Shown one piece after another: positions 20,676-29,797 of a stretch of DNA of 64,000 nt (the stretch's first letter is position 1; each line of letters begins with the position of its first letter). Source of the DNA: Peredibacter starrii (lineage in GTDB: Bacteria; Bdellovibrionota; Bacteriovoracia; Bacteriovoracales; Bacteriovoracaceae); contig NZ_CP139487.1 of assembly GCF_034259205.1 (NCBI RefSeq), positions 496,001-560,000 of the forward strand, read 5' to 3'. Below the pieces are notes generated by a model. It searched no databases. It saw nothing but the letters and a program-made list of their open reading frames with translations, and was not told the origin of the DNA. Position numbers and translations under genes: made by a program.

Positions 20676-21464
20676 ATGTCTAAGTTACAAGTCAAGCAAT
20701 TGCTTGAGGCCGGCGCCCACTTCGGTCACCAAACACACAAGTGGAATCCAAAGATGAAGAAGTATGTTTACGGCGAACGTAACGGCATCTACATCATCGA
20801 CCTTCAACAAACTCTTCCAATGGCTGAAAAAGCATACGAGTTTCTTAAGAAGACTTCTCAGTCTGGTAAGTCAGTTCTTTTCGTTGGTACGAAGAGACAA
20901 GCTTCAGACATCGTGAAGAAGAAAGCAGAAGAGTGTGGCGCATACCACGTTACTTCTCGTTGGTTAGGCGGAATGCTTACTAACTACAAAACAATCGCTC
21001 TATCGATCGATAAACTACGTAAAGTAGAAAAAATGAAAGAGAACGGTGATTTCAAACTTCTTACTAAGAAAGAGCAATCTAACATTGAGAAAGAAGTTGA
21101 AAAACTAGAGAAGAACCTTGGCGGGATCAAGAACATGAGAAAGCTTCCAGGAGCTATCTTCATTATCGATCCAAACAATGAGCACATTGCTGTTAAAGAA
21201 GCTAACGTTCTTGGTATTCCAGTAGTTGCTGTTACAGATACTAACTGTGACCCTACAGGTATCGAATACGTTGTTCCAGGTAACGACGATGCTCTTAAAT
21301 CAATCACTCTTTTCCTAGACTACTTCTCAAACGCAATCGTAGAAGGCGGATCTAAGTCTCGTAAAGATGATGGTTCAGAGTCTGGCCGTGATATGGATCT
21401 TGAATCAGAAATCCTTGCTAAGTACGAGAAGGATATCGATCTTCAAGGTGAAGACGCAGAATAA
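20676..21464 (+). CDS. rpsB: 30S ribosomal protein S2
   Basis: 262 residues, standard size. It has the conserved N-terminus (LLEAGAHFGHQTHKWNPKM), NGIYIIDLQQT, FVGTKRQA and the P-x-FIIDPNNEHIAVKEA region. The start at 20676 is preceded by AAGGAG with a five-base spacer; an in-frame ATG at 20646 lies in the leader structure and has no ribosome site. First gene of the rpsB-tsf-pyrH-frr-uppS-cdsA-rseP string, the common bacterial order linking translation, nucleotide, envelope lipid and peptidoglycan precursor functions. Confidence 0.98.
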   Translation: MSKLQVKQLLEAGAHFGHQTHKWNPKMKKYVYGERNGIYIIDLQQTLPMAEKAYEFLKKTSQSGKSVLFVGTKRQASDIVKKKAEECGAYHVTSRWLGGMLTNYKTIALSIDKLRKVEKMKENGDFKLLTKKEQSNIEKEVEKLEKNLGGIKNMRKLPGAIFIIDPNNEHIAVKEANVLGIPVVAVTDTNCDPTGIEYVVPGNDDALKSITLFLDYFSNAIVEGGSKSRKDDGSESGRDMDLESEILAKYEKDIDLQGEDAE

Positions 21465-21493
21465 TTTTTTTCTAATTAATAAAGGATACGACC

Positions 21494-22411
21494 ATGGCAT
21501 ATACAGCTGCTGACGTAAAAAACCTTCGCGAGACAACTGGCGCAGGAATGATGGATTGTAAAAAAGCTCTTGATGAGACAGGCGATTTCCAAAAAGCCGT
21601 TGATTATCTTCGTGCAAAAGGCCTAGCTGCCGCTGCTAAAAAGCAATCTCGTATTGCTGCTGAAGGTGTAATCGCTGCTGTTGTAACTGGAAAAGTTGGT
21701 GCTCTTGTAGAAGTTAACTGTGAAACAGATTTCGTTGCTAAAAACGACGAATTCCAAAAGTTCGCTACAAATGCAGCTGCACTTGCTGTTGAAACACAAC
21801 TTTCAAACGTTGATCAATTCCTTACTGCTAAATCGTCTAACGGTTTAACAATCAAAGATAACATCTCTGAACTTACGATCAAGATCGGTGAGAAAATTGA
21901 TGTTCGTCGTGTAGAAGTAATGAAGCTAGAAGGTAACGGTATGATCGGTTCATACGTTCACTCTGGTAAGATCGGTGTTCTTTGTCGTGTTGAATCGGAT
22001 AAAGATGTTAACGGTAACGAAGCATTCCAAACTCTTGTAAAAGATCTTTGTATGCAAATCGCTGCTGCTAACCCTCAATTCCTTAACGCTTCTGAGATCG
22101 ATGAGACTTATAAAGCGAAAGAAGCTGAGATTTATGCTGCTCAATTAAAAGAGCAAGGTAAGCCTGAAGCTATGATTCCAAACATCGTTAAAGGTAAACT
22201 TGCGAAGCTTGCTTCTGAAGTTTGTCTTTACGAGCAGTCTTTCGTTAAAGATCCAGATACAACAATTGGTAAACTTATCGAAGCTACTGGTAAAACAGCT
22301 GGCGCTTCAATCAAAGTTACTAAGTTCATCAAACTTAACCTTGGTGAAGGTATCGAGAAGAAGTCTGAGAACTTCGCTGAAGAAATTGCTAAGCTTACTG
22401 GGAAAAACTAA
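21494..22411 (+). CDS. tsf: Elongation factor Ts
   Basis: 305 residues. The N-terminal UBA-like region (VKNLRETTGAGMMDCKKAL) and the TDFVAKNDEF motif that inserts into EF-Tu are present, followed by the core and C-terminal module. It catalyses nucleotide exchange on EF-Tu. AAAGGA lies eight bases before the ATG and 29 bases separate it from rpsB. Codon use is strongly biased, as expected for a highly expressed gene. Confidence 0.98.
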   Translation: MAYTAADVKNLRETTGAGMMDCKKALDETGDFQKAVDYLRAKGLAAAAKKQSRIAAEGVIAAVVTGKVGALVEVNCETDFVAKNDEFQKFATNAAALAVETQLSNVDQFLTAKSSNGLTIKDNISELTIKIGEKIDVRRVEVMKLEGNGMIGSYVHSGKIGVLCRVESDKDVNGNEAFQTLVKDLCMQIAAANPQFLNASEIDETYKAKEAEIYAAQLKEQGKPEAMIPNIVKGKLAKLASEVCLYEQSFVKDPDTTIGKLIEATGKTAGASIKVTKFIKLNLGEGIEKKSENFAEEIAKLTGKN

Positions 22412-22432
22412 TCCCAAACAAGTATTAAAGAG

Positions 22433-22464
22433 AAGGGGACTTTCACAAGTCCCCTTTTCCTTTT
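22433..22464 (+). terminator. Hairpin terminator or attenuator between tsf and pyrH
   Basis: AAGGGGACTT pairs with AAGTCCCCTT across a four-base loop, followed by TTCCTTTT. It sits in the middle of a conserved gene string, so it probably lowers rather than stops expression of pyrH and the genes beyond. Confidence 0.75.
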
Positions 22465-22474
22465 AAAGGGACTC

Positions 22475-23188
22475 ATGAAATATAACCGCGTACTAATTAA
22501 ACTATCTGGTGAGGCCCTTGCTGGTGATCAAGGTAATGGTATTTCAGGCGAAATTCTTAATAAGATCAGCTCTGAAATTGCATCACTTCAAAAAACTGGA
22601 TGTGAAATTGCTATCGTAGTTGGTGGCGGTAATATTCACCGTGGAGTTGCTGGTGCAACTTCTGGTATGGATCGCGCTACTTCGGATTACATGGGCATGA
22701 TGGCCACTGTGATCAACTCTTTGGCTCTTCAAGATGCTCTAGAGAGAAGAAATGTTTACACTCGAGTTCTTTCTGCAATCGCTATGCAGGAAGTTGCTGA
22801 GCCTTATATTCGCCGTCGTGCTGTTCGCCACCTTGAAAAGAAACGTGTGGTGATTTTCGCAGCAGGAACAGGTAACCCATATTTTACAACTGATACAACT
22901 GCCGCTCTTCGTGCTAACGAGATCAATGCTGATCTAATTATGAAAGCAACGAAGGTGGACGGAATTTACGATAAAGATCCTATGAAACACAAAGATGCTA
23001 AGAAGTTTGATAAGCTTTCTTATATCGAAGTGTTGAACAAAGACCTAAAAGTGATGGATTCAACTGCCATTACACTTTGTATGGACAATGACATGGATAT
23101 CGTCGTTTTCAACATGTTTGAAGAAGGCAATATCGCGAGAGTTGTTCAAGGTGAAAACATCGGAACTGTAGTTACTAAAAAAGCTTAA
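22475..23188 (+). CDS. pyrH: Uridylate kinase
   Basis: 237 residues of the amino-acid kinase fold. It phosphorylates UMP to UDP. Visible signatures are [13 protein letters not shown] at the N-terminus, [10 protein letters not shown], and [26 protein letters not shown] precedes the ATG. It lies in the conserved slot between tsf and frr. Confidence 0.97.
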   Translation: MKYNRVLIKLSGEALAGDQGNGISGEILNKISSEIASLQKTGCEIAIVVGGGNIHRGVAGATSGMDRATSDYMGMMATVINSLALQDALERRNVYTRVLSAIAMQEVAEPYIRRRAVRHLEKKRVVIFAAGTGNPYFTTDTTAALRANEINADLIMKATKVDGIYDKDPMKHKDAKKFDKLSYIEVLNKDLKVMDSTAITLCMDNDMDIVVFNMFEEGNIARVVQGENIGTVVTKKA

Positions 23189-23200
23189 GGAGATTAGGTT

Positions 23201-23758
23201 ATGATGAAAGAGCTAAAGCCTATACTTGATGAACAAATGAATAAAGCGATCAAGTCGCTTCACAACCAAATGGGCAAAGTGAGAACTGGCCGAGCAACTG
23301 CTGCGGTTCTAGATGGTATCACTGCTGACTATTATGGTTCTCAAACTCCGATTAAGAACATGGGTCAGATCTCAACTCCAGAAGCTCGTCTTCTTCAGAT
23401 CCAGCCATTTGATAAAACTCTTATCCCGGCAATCGAGAAAGCAATTCTTGCTGCTAACATCGGTCTTACTCCGGGTAACGATGGTAACTTCATTCGTATT
23501 CAATTCCCCGCTCTTACTGAAGATAAGCGTAAAGCTTTCGTAAAAGACGTTAAGAAAATGGGTGAGGACGCGAAAGTTCAAATTCGTAACATCCGTCGTG
23601 AGCAAAACGATAAAGTTAAAGCGAACGAGAAAGATAAGAAGATCTCTGAAGATGAATCTAAAAAGATTCAGGAAGAGATTCAAAAGATCACAGATAACTT
23701 CATTAAAGAAGTTGATAATGTGGTTAATGCTAAAGAGAAAGAGCTACTAACCGTTTAA
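23201..23758 (+). CDS. frr: Ribosome recycling factor
   Basis: 185 residues, standard length. The RTGRA motif (KVRTGRATAAVLDG) and the RNIRREQNDKVK helix of domain I identify RRF, which splits post-termination ribosomes with EF-G. Two adjacent ATGs (23201 and 23204) are both possible; AGGAG upstream favours either equally. Twelve bases after pyrH. Confidence 0.97.
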   Translation: MMKELKPILDEQMNKAIKSLHNQMGKVRTGRATAAVLDGITADYYGSQTPIKNMGQISTPEARLLQIQPFDKTLIPAIEKAILAANIGLTPGNDGNFIRIQFPALTEDKRKAFVKDVKKMGEDAKVQIRNIRREQNDKVKANEKDKKISEDESKKIQEEIQKITDNFIKEVDNVVNAKEKELLTV

Positions 23759-23766
23759 GGTTCTTT

Positions 23767-24528
23767 ATGTCGAGTATCAAGCATGTTGCCATAATCATGG
23801 ATGGGAATGGACGTTGGGCCAATCGACGCCTTCGTCCTCGCATTTGGGGCCATGTGAGAGGATCGGCCGTAGTTTCTGATATTGTGAGAGCTGCCGATGA
23901 TATCGGTCTTAAAGCGCTTACGATGTATGCTTTCTCAACAGAGAACTGGAGCCGTCCACTTGAAGAAGTGTCGACACTTTTCAGACTTCTCAAAAAATTC
24001 CTGATTAAAGAAAAGGCCAGAATTCTCGCCAATAATATTAAGTTCAAAGTTATTGGCGAAATTCAAAATCTTCCTCATGAGACGATCTCTTTGATTAAAG
24101 AGATGGAAGCTCTTACTGCGGAGGCAACAGGACTGAAGCTTACTTTCGCCTTTAATTATGGCGGAAGAGCGGAGATCCTGCGTGCGGTAAACGCATTTCA
24201 TTTGAATTATCCTGGTCGCACTATGACTGAGAATGATTTGAATGATCTTATGTATCGTCCTGAAACAGGGGACGTTGATCTTATGATCAGAACTGGTGGC
24301 GAGCAGAGGATTTCAAATTTCCTATTATGGCAGATGGCCTACGCTGAAATGTATTTCACGCCGACCAGATGGCCGGATTTCACCCCAAGTGAATTCAAAA
24401 AAATCATCGAACACGTTTCTTGCAGAGAAAGACGCTTCGGAAATGTATGCGGACAAACAGCCCTTGAACATTCAATGGAGAAAGCTGAAACTAATAAGTC
24501 AGTATTCATTAAAGGGGCGAATCTCTAG
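23767..24528 (+). CDS. uppS: Undecaprenyl diphosphate synthase
   Basis: 253 residues. The catalytic Asp is D12 in VAIIMDGNGRWA, and the STENWSRP and GGEQRISNFLLWQMAYAE motifs are intact. It extends farnesyl diphosphate with isopentenyl units to make the C55 lipid carrier for cell-wall precursors. The ribosome site overlaps the frr stop, showing close coupling. Confidence 0.96.
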   Translation: MSSIKHVAIIMDGNGRWANRRLRPRIWGHVRGSAVVSDIVRAADDIGLKALTMYAFSTENWSRPLEEVSTLFRLLKKFLIKEKARILANNIKFKVIGEIQNLPHETISLIKEMEALTAEATGLKLTFAFNYGGRAEILRAVNAFHLNYPGRTMTENDLNDLMYRPETGDVDLMIRTGGEQRISNFLLWQMAYAEMYFTPTRWPDFTPSEFKKIIEHVSCRERRFGNVCGQTALEHSMEKAETNKSVFIKGANL

Positions 24529-25350
24529 ATGTCTAACACAACCGTAAGAATCATTTCTGGTGCAGCTTTGATCATCCTGGTGGGACTTTGTATCTACTCA
24601 GGTCCTCAGGCGACTCTTGTTCTTTTTGGTCTGATTGGACCATTGATGATTGATGAGATCATTACGAATTTTTATGGGCAACGCCGTTTTTCGATCCGTT
24701 ATTGCCTGGCCCAGGCGATTTATGTTCTTTGTTACTATTTCTTCAATTTTTATCAAATCAGCCAGTCGTCGTTCAGCTTTTGGATTTCGGCGGGAATCGT
24801 TCTCGATATTTTACTTTTGGCCTACTTGTTCCTGATCTACAAGAAGTCGGAGCTGTTATTAACAGTTTTCCGAATTACTTCGTGGGGAACTGGTCTTTTT
24901 ACACTGATTCCTTTGTTGTGCTTGAGTTACATCATTCACTTCGAAAATTGGCGTCTTCTTCTTATTGGTCTCTTTCTGCTTAACTTTATGGTTGATACTG
25001 CGGCCTACTTTTCGGGCAAAAAATTCGGAAAGCATAAGTTATGGGAGGCCGTAAGCCCTAAGAAAACTATTGAAGGTGCTGTAGGGGGCGTGATTTGTTC
25101 AGTAATCGCGACCGCTCTATTCTGGCACAACCTAATTGCTCCTGTTACTCCGTTCACCATCGCTTTCTTTTTCATTGTGGCCTGTTGTTCTCAGGTTGGA
25201 GACCTTGCCCAGTCTAAGCTTAAAAGACAGTTTGAAATTAAAGACAGCTCATCATTGATTCCTGGCCACGGTGGTGTTTACGACCGTGTGGATAGCCTTC
25301 TGTTTGTGGCCCCACTTTATGCCTTCTATTTGATGGCAAACTTCCGCTAA
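24529..25350 (+). CDS. cdsA: Phosphatidate cytidylyltransferase
   Basis: 273 residues with about eight membrane helices and the family signature near the C-terminus (QSKLKRQFEIKDSSSLIPGH, then GGVYDRVDS). It makes CDP-diacylglycerol, the substrate of PssA encoded 3 kb downstream. The ATG follows the uppS stop directly. Confidence 0.95.
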   Translation: MSNTTVRIISGAALIILVGLCIYSGPQATLVLFGLIGPLMIDEIITNFYGQRRFSIRYCLAQAIYVLCYYFFNFYQISQSSFSFWISAGIVLDILLLAYLFLIYKKSELLLTVFRITSWGTGLFTLIPLLCLSYIIHFENWRLLLIGLFLLNFMVDTAAYFSGKKFGKHKLWEAVSPKKTIEGAVGGVICSVIATALFWHNLIAPVTPFTIAFFFIVACCSQVGDLAQSKLKRQFEIKDSSSLIPGHGGVYDRVDSLLFVAPLYAFYLMANFR

Positions 25351-25359
25351 GGATTAACT

Positions 25360-26910
25360 ATGCTAGAAAAGATTCTCATTTTTGTTATATTTCTTGGTCC
25401 ATTAATTTTCTTTCATGAATTGGGTCACTTCTTCTTCGCACGTCTTTTTGGCGTAAGAGTTGAAGTATTCTCAATCGGTTTTGGTCCAAAGATTTTCAAG
25501 TACCTTCACAAAGGTACTGAATACGCTATTTCAATCATCCCACTTGGTGGTTACGTAAAGATGTTCGGAGATGATCCGTTCTCTGAAACTCCGCTAACTG
25601 ATGAAGAGAAGAAAGTGGCCTTCAATCACAAAAGTAAAATCGCCCGTTTCTGGATTGTTTTCGGCGGTCCACTAGCGAACCTTTTACTTGCTTACTTCCT
25701 CTATGTAGGACTTCTAGCTTCAGGTGAGAAAGTTCCTGAGACGAAAGTGGGTGTAGTGACTGAGAAGTCGGTGCTTTACACGAAAGGTCTAAGAACTGGT
25801 GACGTACTAGTTGGAATCAACGATGAAAAAGTTCTGAGCTTTGATGATTTTAATATCAAAGGTTCTAATGTTGAAAAAGTAACTGTTCAACGTCATGGCG
25901 AAAAACTGGAACTTCCAGTTGGAATGGAGCTTGAACCATTCATCAATGAATTCGTGAATATCGTTTCAGTGGTTAAGAAGCCGATCTTTATTAACAAGAA
26001 AGGCGAGAAGTTCTACGTGAGCTTAACTCAAAAGCCGGCCGATCTTTCTCCTTCACTTGAAGAAATTAATACGAACTTCAAGGGTAAGGCATTTCTTTAT
26101 AACTATGCTCAGAAGGATGATGCTATTGCATTAGACTTTGCTTCTGAGTCTGAAATTACTTCTGACCAATCTCAGTCATTAGTTGAATTTCTTGAGAAGC
26201 TGGAATTTTATCCAGTAGATCTTTCTGTACGTAATATTGTTATGGGATCGCCGGCCGATAAAGCTGGCATCAAGAAAGGCGACATCCTAACTTCTGTAAA
26301 TGGTGTTACTTTGAGATCTTTCGAAGAACTTCGTTCGACACTTCAAGGAATTGAAGATGGTAAAGAAGTGGCAGTTGCCGTTCTTTCGAATGGTGAGTTA
26401 CAGACAAAAAAATTGATTCCTGAAGTAAAAGAAGTTGATAAGAAGAAAACAAAACTCATCGGTATCGAAAGTGCAGTTGAGTATGTTCAACCAAAGCTTA
26501 TCGTGGCGAAGGCCGATAGCTTCGGTGAGGCCGTAACTGGTGCTTTCACTCGTACTTGGGACGGAATTGTTAAAACTTTCAGCGGTTATAAAAAACTTAT
26601 CACTCGCGAAGTATCTCTGAACAATATCGGTGGACCACTGGCAATTGGTAAAGTTGCTTCTGATTCACTTAATATCAGTCTTTCAATGTTCTTCCGTCTG
26701 ATGGCCATCATCAGTATCAATCTTGGCGTGATTAACTTGTTCCCGATTCCAGTACTGGATGGCGGACATATCATGTTCCTGATTTTTGAAACAATTAACG
26801 GTGGACCGCTTTCTCGCAGAAAACTGGAAATCGCTCAGCGCTTTGGTATCTCTGTGCTGTTCTTCCTGATTTTTGTGGCATTGTTTAACGATATTACGAG
26901 ACTGTTTTAA
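25360..26910 (+). CDS. rseP: Site-2 zinc metalloprotease RseP
   Basis: 516 residues, longer than E. coli RseP (about 450). HELGH at 19-23 binds zinc in the first membrane helix, and NLFPIPVLDGGH near the C-terminus supplies the third ligand. Between the first helices there are two PDZ-like regions with a long insert (about 190-280). The enzyme cuts membrane-spanning anti-sigma factors and signal peptide remnants. Start ten bases after cdsA. Confidence 0.95.
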   Translation: MLEKILIFVIFLGPLIFFHELGHFFFARLFGVRVEVFSIGFGPKIFKYLHKGTEYAISIIPLGGYVKMFGDDPFSETPLTDEEKKVAFNHKSKIARFWIVFGGPLANLLLAYFLYVGLLASGEKVPETKVGVVTEKSVLYTKGLRTGDVLVGINDEKVLSFDDFNIKGSNVEKVTVQRHGEKLELPVGMELEPFINEFVNIVSVVKKPIFINKKGEKFYVSLTQKPADLSPSLEEINTNFKGKAFLYNYAQKDDAIALDFASESEITSDQSQSLVEFLEKLEFYPVDLSVRNIVMGSPADKAGIKKGDILTSVNGVTLRSFEELRSTLQGIEDGKEVAVAVLSNGELQTKKLIPEVKEVDKKKTKLIGIESAVEYVQPKLIVAKADSFGEAVTGAFTRTWDGIVKTFSGYKKLITREVSLNNIGGPLAIGKVASDSLNISLSMFFRLMAIISINLGVINLFPIPVLDGGHIMFLIFETINGGPLSRRKLEIAQRFGISVLFFLIFVALFNDITRLF

Positions 26911-26913
26911 GCC

Positions 26914-27534
26914 TTGAGCTCTTTATTCATCGACTCCACTTATGACCTCGGTTTAGGTGTCCTGGATGATGGATTAAACTGGCTTACGTTTGAAAGACTC
27001 CAGGGGCAGAAGGCCTCGGTCGTTATTCAGTCTAGTGCTTATGAACTTTTAAAAAAGCACCAGATCGATCCTCAGGAATTAAAATCAATCATTTCAATAA
27101 ACGGTCCGGGATTCTACACTGGACTTCGTTTGGCCGAAGGTTTTGCAGACGTATTCCAATTTTTTGGAGTTCCTCATTTCTCATTTTACTCTTACGACAT
27201 ACCCGCATGGTGTGGAGTGAAGAGTGGAGTTTGGTTCACCAAGGCCTATCGTGGAGAGTACTTCTTTTATCATTGGGACGAAGCTGGTTCACGTCAGGAG
27301 CTTCTGACTGGAAAAGAAATCCCGGCCGTGCTCGAGAAATTAGATAACGTGTTTATTCATTCGGATGTTTCGCTGGATGAACTAAGTCGTGGGCTTATTA
27401 AGCATTCAACTTCAACTCTTGAACTGCTTCAGAAGAATCCTCAAATCATCTTCAAAAACGTAATTGATCAAAAACTCAAGAAAGAGGCCTTCTACTTCCG
27501 TGCTCCGGAAGATGAGTTCAAGGCGAACCCATGA
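26914..27534 (+). CDS. tsaB: tRNA threonylcarbamoyladenosine biosynthesis protein TsaB
   Basis: 206 residues. The N-terminal LFIDSTYDLGLGVLDDG corresponds to the first strand of the ASKHA fold, and INGPGFYTGLRLAEGFADV is the TsaB signature. TsaB is a non-catalytic partner of TsaD in t6A37 formation. It begins with TTG three bases after rseP; no ATG or GTG fits and the TTG retains the conserved N-terminus. Confidence 0.88.
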   Translation: MSSLFIDSTYDLGLGVLDDGLNWLTFERLQGQKASVVIQSSAYELLKKHQIDPQELKSIISINGPGFYTGLRLAEGFADVFQFFGVPHFSFYSYDIPAWCGVKSGVWFTKAYRGEYFFYHWDEAGSRQELLTGKEIPAVLEKLDNVFIHSDVSLDELSRGLIKHSTSTLELLQKNPQIIFKNVIDQKLKKEAFYFRAPEDEFKANP

Positions 27535-28202
27535 GAAGGTTCTTCTTTCTTTCGACTGAAGTTTCATGGGGACTAGTTGGGCTTCTGATTTATGGCTTCA
27601 TGAAGCTCCCGCTTTTGATTTTGATTCCGCTCATTTTAATCAATACCTTAATCCTTTTTATTTTTAGAAAGGGCAGAGTGCCTTATCGAGACACAATTAA
27701 AAACGATGGAGAGATTTATCTTTCCCCTGTGCACGGGCGAGTTGAATCTGTTCGCTTAAACTCTACATCTCCTAATTACCCACATCTTTGTCATGAAATT
27801 CGCATTTCAATGAACTTTTGGGACGAGAAAGGACTCTATCTTCCTACCTCAGGTGAAGTGACTTATCTCAAGGCCAACAAAGGGAAGAAGGTGAAACGCA
27901 ATTCACCGGATGAAGTGTTCTATGGCCCGATTGAAGATATGGCCCATACTGATTTCACTCTTACTTCTAAGAATCAAACCGCCACACTTATGCGATTTAT
28001 TGACTGTCAGTGGGGCAAGCGCCCAACTATCTGGCTTAAATCAGGTGATAGAGGACGCGGAGCAGCCTGTTTTGGGTATTATCCTTTTGGGGGAACTCTG
28101 CTAATTTATTTACCAGCTACTAGTGATGTACTGGTTTATGAGAAAGAAATTGTGGTTCCCGGCCAAACGGTTGTGGCCGCGCTGAAAGACAAAAAAGGTT
28201 AA
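27531..28202 (+). CDS. Phosphatidylserine decarboxylase homolog lacking the catalytic triad
   Basis: 223 residues with two N-terminal membrane helices and a PSD-type domain aligned along its length. The three residues that make the enzyme self-process and act are all changed: the Asp of the PADG motif is H68 (SPVHGRV), the His of the DVH/DYH motif is K100 (NFWDEKGLYLP), and the GS cleavage site is G187-G188 (PFGGTLLIYLP in place of FGS). Without the Ser no pyruvoyl group can form at the usual site. It overlaps tsaB by four bases and precedes pssA by two, so it likely acts near PE synthesis, perhaps as a regulator. Residue assignments are by-eye alignment. Confidence 0.8.
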   Translation: MRRFFFLSTEVSWGLVGLLIYGFMKLPLLILIPLILINTLILFIFRKGRVPYRDTIKNDGEIYLSPVHGRVESVRLNSTSPNYPHLCHEIRISMNFWDEKGLYLPTSGEVTYLKANKGKKVKRNSPDEVFYGPIEDMAHTDFTLTSKNQTATLMRFIDCQWGKRPTIWLKSGDRGRGAACFGYYPFGGTLLIYLPATSDVLVYEKEIVVPGQTVVAALKDKKG

Positions 28203-28204
28203 AC

Positions 28205-28957
28205 ATGTTGATCCAAAGACACCAACTGGCATACTTCCTGCCAAATACTTTCACTGCTCTGAATATGGGATGTGGATTTATTGCAATTTTATATGCTTTC
28301 CATGGAGAGTTTTATAAAGCGTGTATGTTCATCGTTCTCGGTGCGATTTTCGATAGCGTGGATGGCCGTGTTGCACGTTGGACAAACACTCAATCTGCTT
28401 TTGGTGAGCAGTTTGATTCACTAAGTGATCTTGTATCTTTTGGTGTTTCACCAGCAATCGTTTATTACTTCCGCTTTTTAACTGAAGCTGGTCGTCCAGG
28501 CATGGTTGCCTGTTTCTTCTTCATGCTTTGTGGTGCTCTTCGTTTGGCCCGCTTCAATGCTAACATTGATAAAAACAAATCAGATTATTTCCAAGGTCTT
28601 CCGATTCCAGGCGGAGCTACTGCTGCAATCAGTTTGATCTTCCTTTCATTCACATTTCCAGAAATCGCTCTTTATAAGCCACTTACAGTTGCGTACCTAC
28701 TTTTCTACGCGATCCTGATGGTTTCAAACATCCCGTTCCCAAGTTTTAAGAAATCAGAGTGGGTGAGAACTCATAAGAAGCAAGTTCTGATGATTATCTT
28801 CCTAATCTTCGCCTCACTCTTCATTAATGAAGAGATCATGATTCCAACTATCATCACTTTCTATGTGGTTGCCTCAATGATTTACTGGCTAACTCACTTG
28901 AAGAAATTCGAAGGCATCTTCGATTGGTCTGATGAGCCTGAAACAGAATTGAAGTGA
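28205..28957 (+). CDS. pssA: CDP-diacylglycerol-serine O-phosphatidyltransferase
   Basis: 250 residues with about seven membrane helices. The CDP-alcohol phosphatidyltransferase motif DG-x2-AR-x8-G-x3-D-x3-D is complete (DSVDGRVARW through GEQFDSLSD). It makes phosphatidylserine from the CdsA product. N-terminal LPNTFTALNMGCGFIAI is typical of the PssA type found in Gram-positives and many proteobacteria. Confidence 0.94.
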   Translation: MLIQRHQLAYFLPNTFTALNMGCGFIAILYAFHGEFYKACMFIVLGAIFDSVDGRVARWTNTQSAFGEQFDSLSDLVSFGVSPAIVYYFRFLTEAGRPGMVACFFFMLCGALRLARFNANIDKNKSDYFQGLPIPGGATAAISLIFLSFTFPEIALYKPLTVAYLLFYAILMVSNIPFPSFKKSEWVRTHKKQVLMIIFLIFASLFINEEIMIPTIITFYVVASMIYWLTHLKKFEGIFDWSDEPETELK

Positions 28958-29724
28958 TTCAACATTACAAATTAATTGTTCAGTATAAAGGTACCCGCTA
29001 TCTCGGTTGGCAAGTTCAACCGGAATCAGCGGGTCTTACCGTTCAGGGGGAAGTAAATAAGGCGCTGGCGGTGGTTTCAAAGTCGGGCGAAGTGAAGACT
29101 TTGGGATCAGGTCGAACTGACGCCGGAGTACATGCTCTTGGCCAGGTCGTGAAGGCGAGCATTCCTCTGACGATTGACCCGGGAAGCTTGGTTAAGGCGC
29201 TTAATGGAAACCTTCCGGATGATATTCGAGTTATCCACGCTGAAAATTCGGATGAAGTTTTCTTTCCAACTGTTCATGCTATTTCCAAAGAGTACCATTA
29301 TCGTTTCACTGCCCACAGATCGTTTTCGGCCTTTCAAAATGATCTCATCGCCAATTGTCCATTCGAGCTAAATCTCGAGCAAATGCGTGAGGCCTGCAAA
29401 GTTTTTATCGGTCGTCATGACTTCACCAATTTTTACTGTGAAGGGACCGAGGTCGCGAGTAACATTCGTGAAATTTACGAATGTGAGATTCTGGAAGTTT
29501 CTCAAGGAGATTGGGGCATGCTCCCTCCACACTACGTTTTCAGAGTAGTGGGAAATGGCTTTTTAAAACAGATGGTTAGACTTCTGGTGGGTGCCACTTG
29601 GAACATTGGGCGAGGCAAAACTACGCTCGATCAGTTGAAGGGTGCACTAGGTCCCACCAAAGTTCATCGCTTGGGCCCAGTTGCTCCTCCAGAAGGCCTT
29701 TATTTGGTTCGCGTCAATTACTGA
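28954..29724 (+). CDS. truA: tRNA pseudouridine synthase A
   Basis: 256 residues. The catalytic Asp is D56 in SGRTDAGVHALGQ, and the C-terminal FLKQMVRLLVGATWNIGRGK motif is present. It modifies tRNA positions 38-40. The GTG start shares bases with the pssA TGA (GTGA). Confidence 0.96.
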   Translation: MIQHYKLIVQYKGTRYLGWQVQPESAGLTVQGEVNKALAVVSKSGEVKTLGSGRTDAGVHALGQVVKASIPLTIDPGSLVKALNGNLPDDIRVIHAENSDEVFFPTVHAISKEYHYRFTAHRSFSAFQNDLIANCPFELNLEQMREACKVFIGRHDFTNFYCEGTEVASNIREIYECEILEVSQGDWGMLPPHYVFRVVGNGFLKQMVRLLVGATWNIGRGKTTLDQLKGALGPTKVHRLGPVAPPEGLYLVRVNY

Positions 29725-29729
29725 TTACT

Positions 29730-29757
29730 TTGACAAATTCTAGCTTTATGTTAGAAA
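29730..29757 (+). promoter_or_regulatory. Probable tig promoter
   Basis: TTGACA (29730-29735), 16 bases, TAGAAA (29752-29757), then about 40 bases to the ATG with AGAGAG as ribosome site. Confidence 0.5.
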
Positions 29758-29797
29758 CATTAATTCAAATTTTTCACTCTAGAACAAGAGAGATTCT

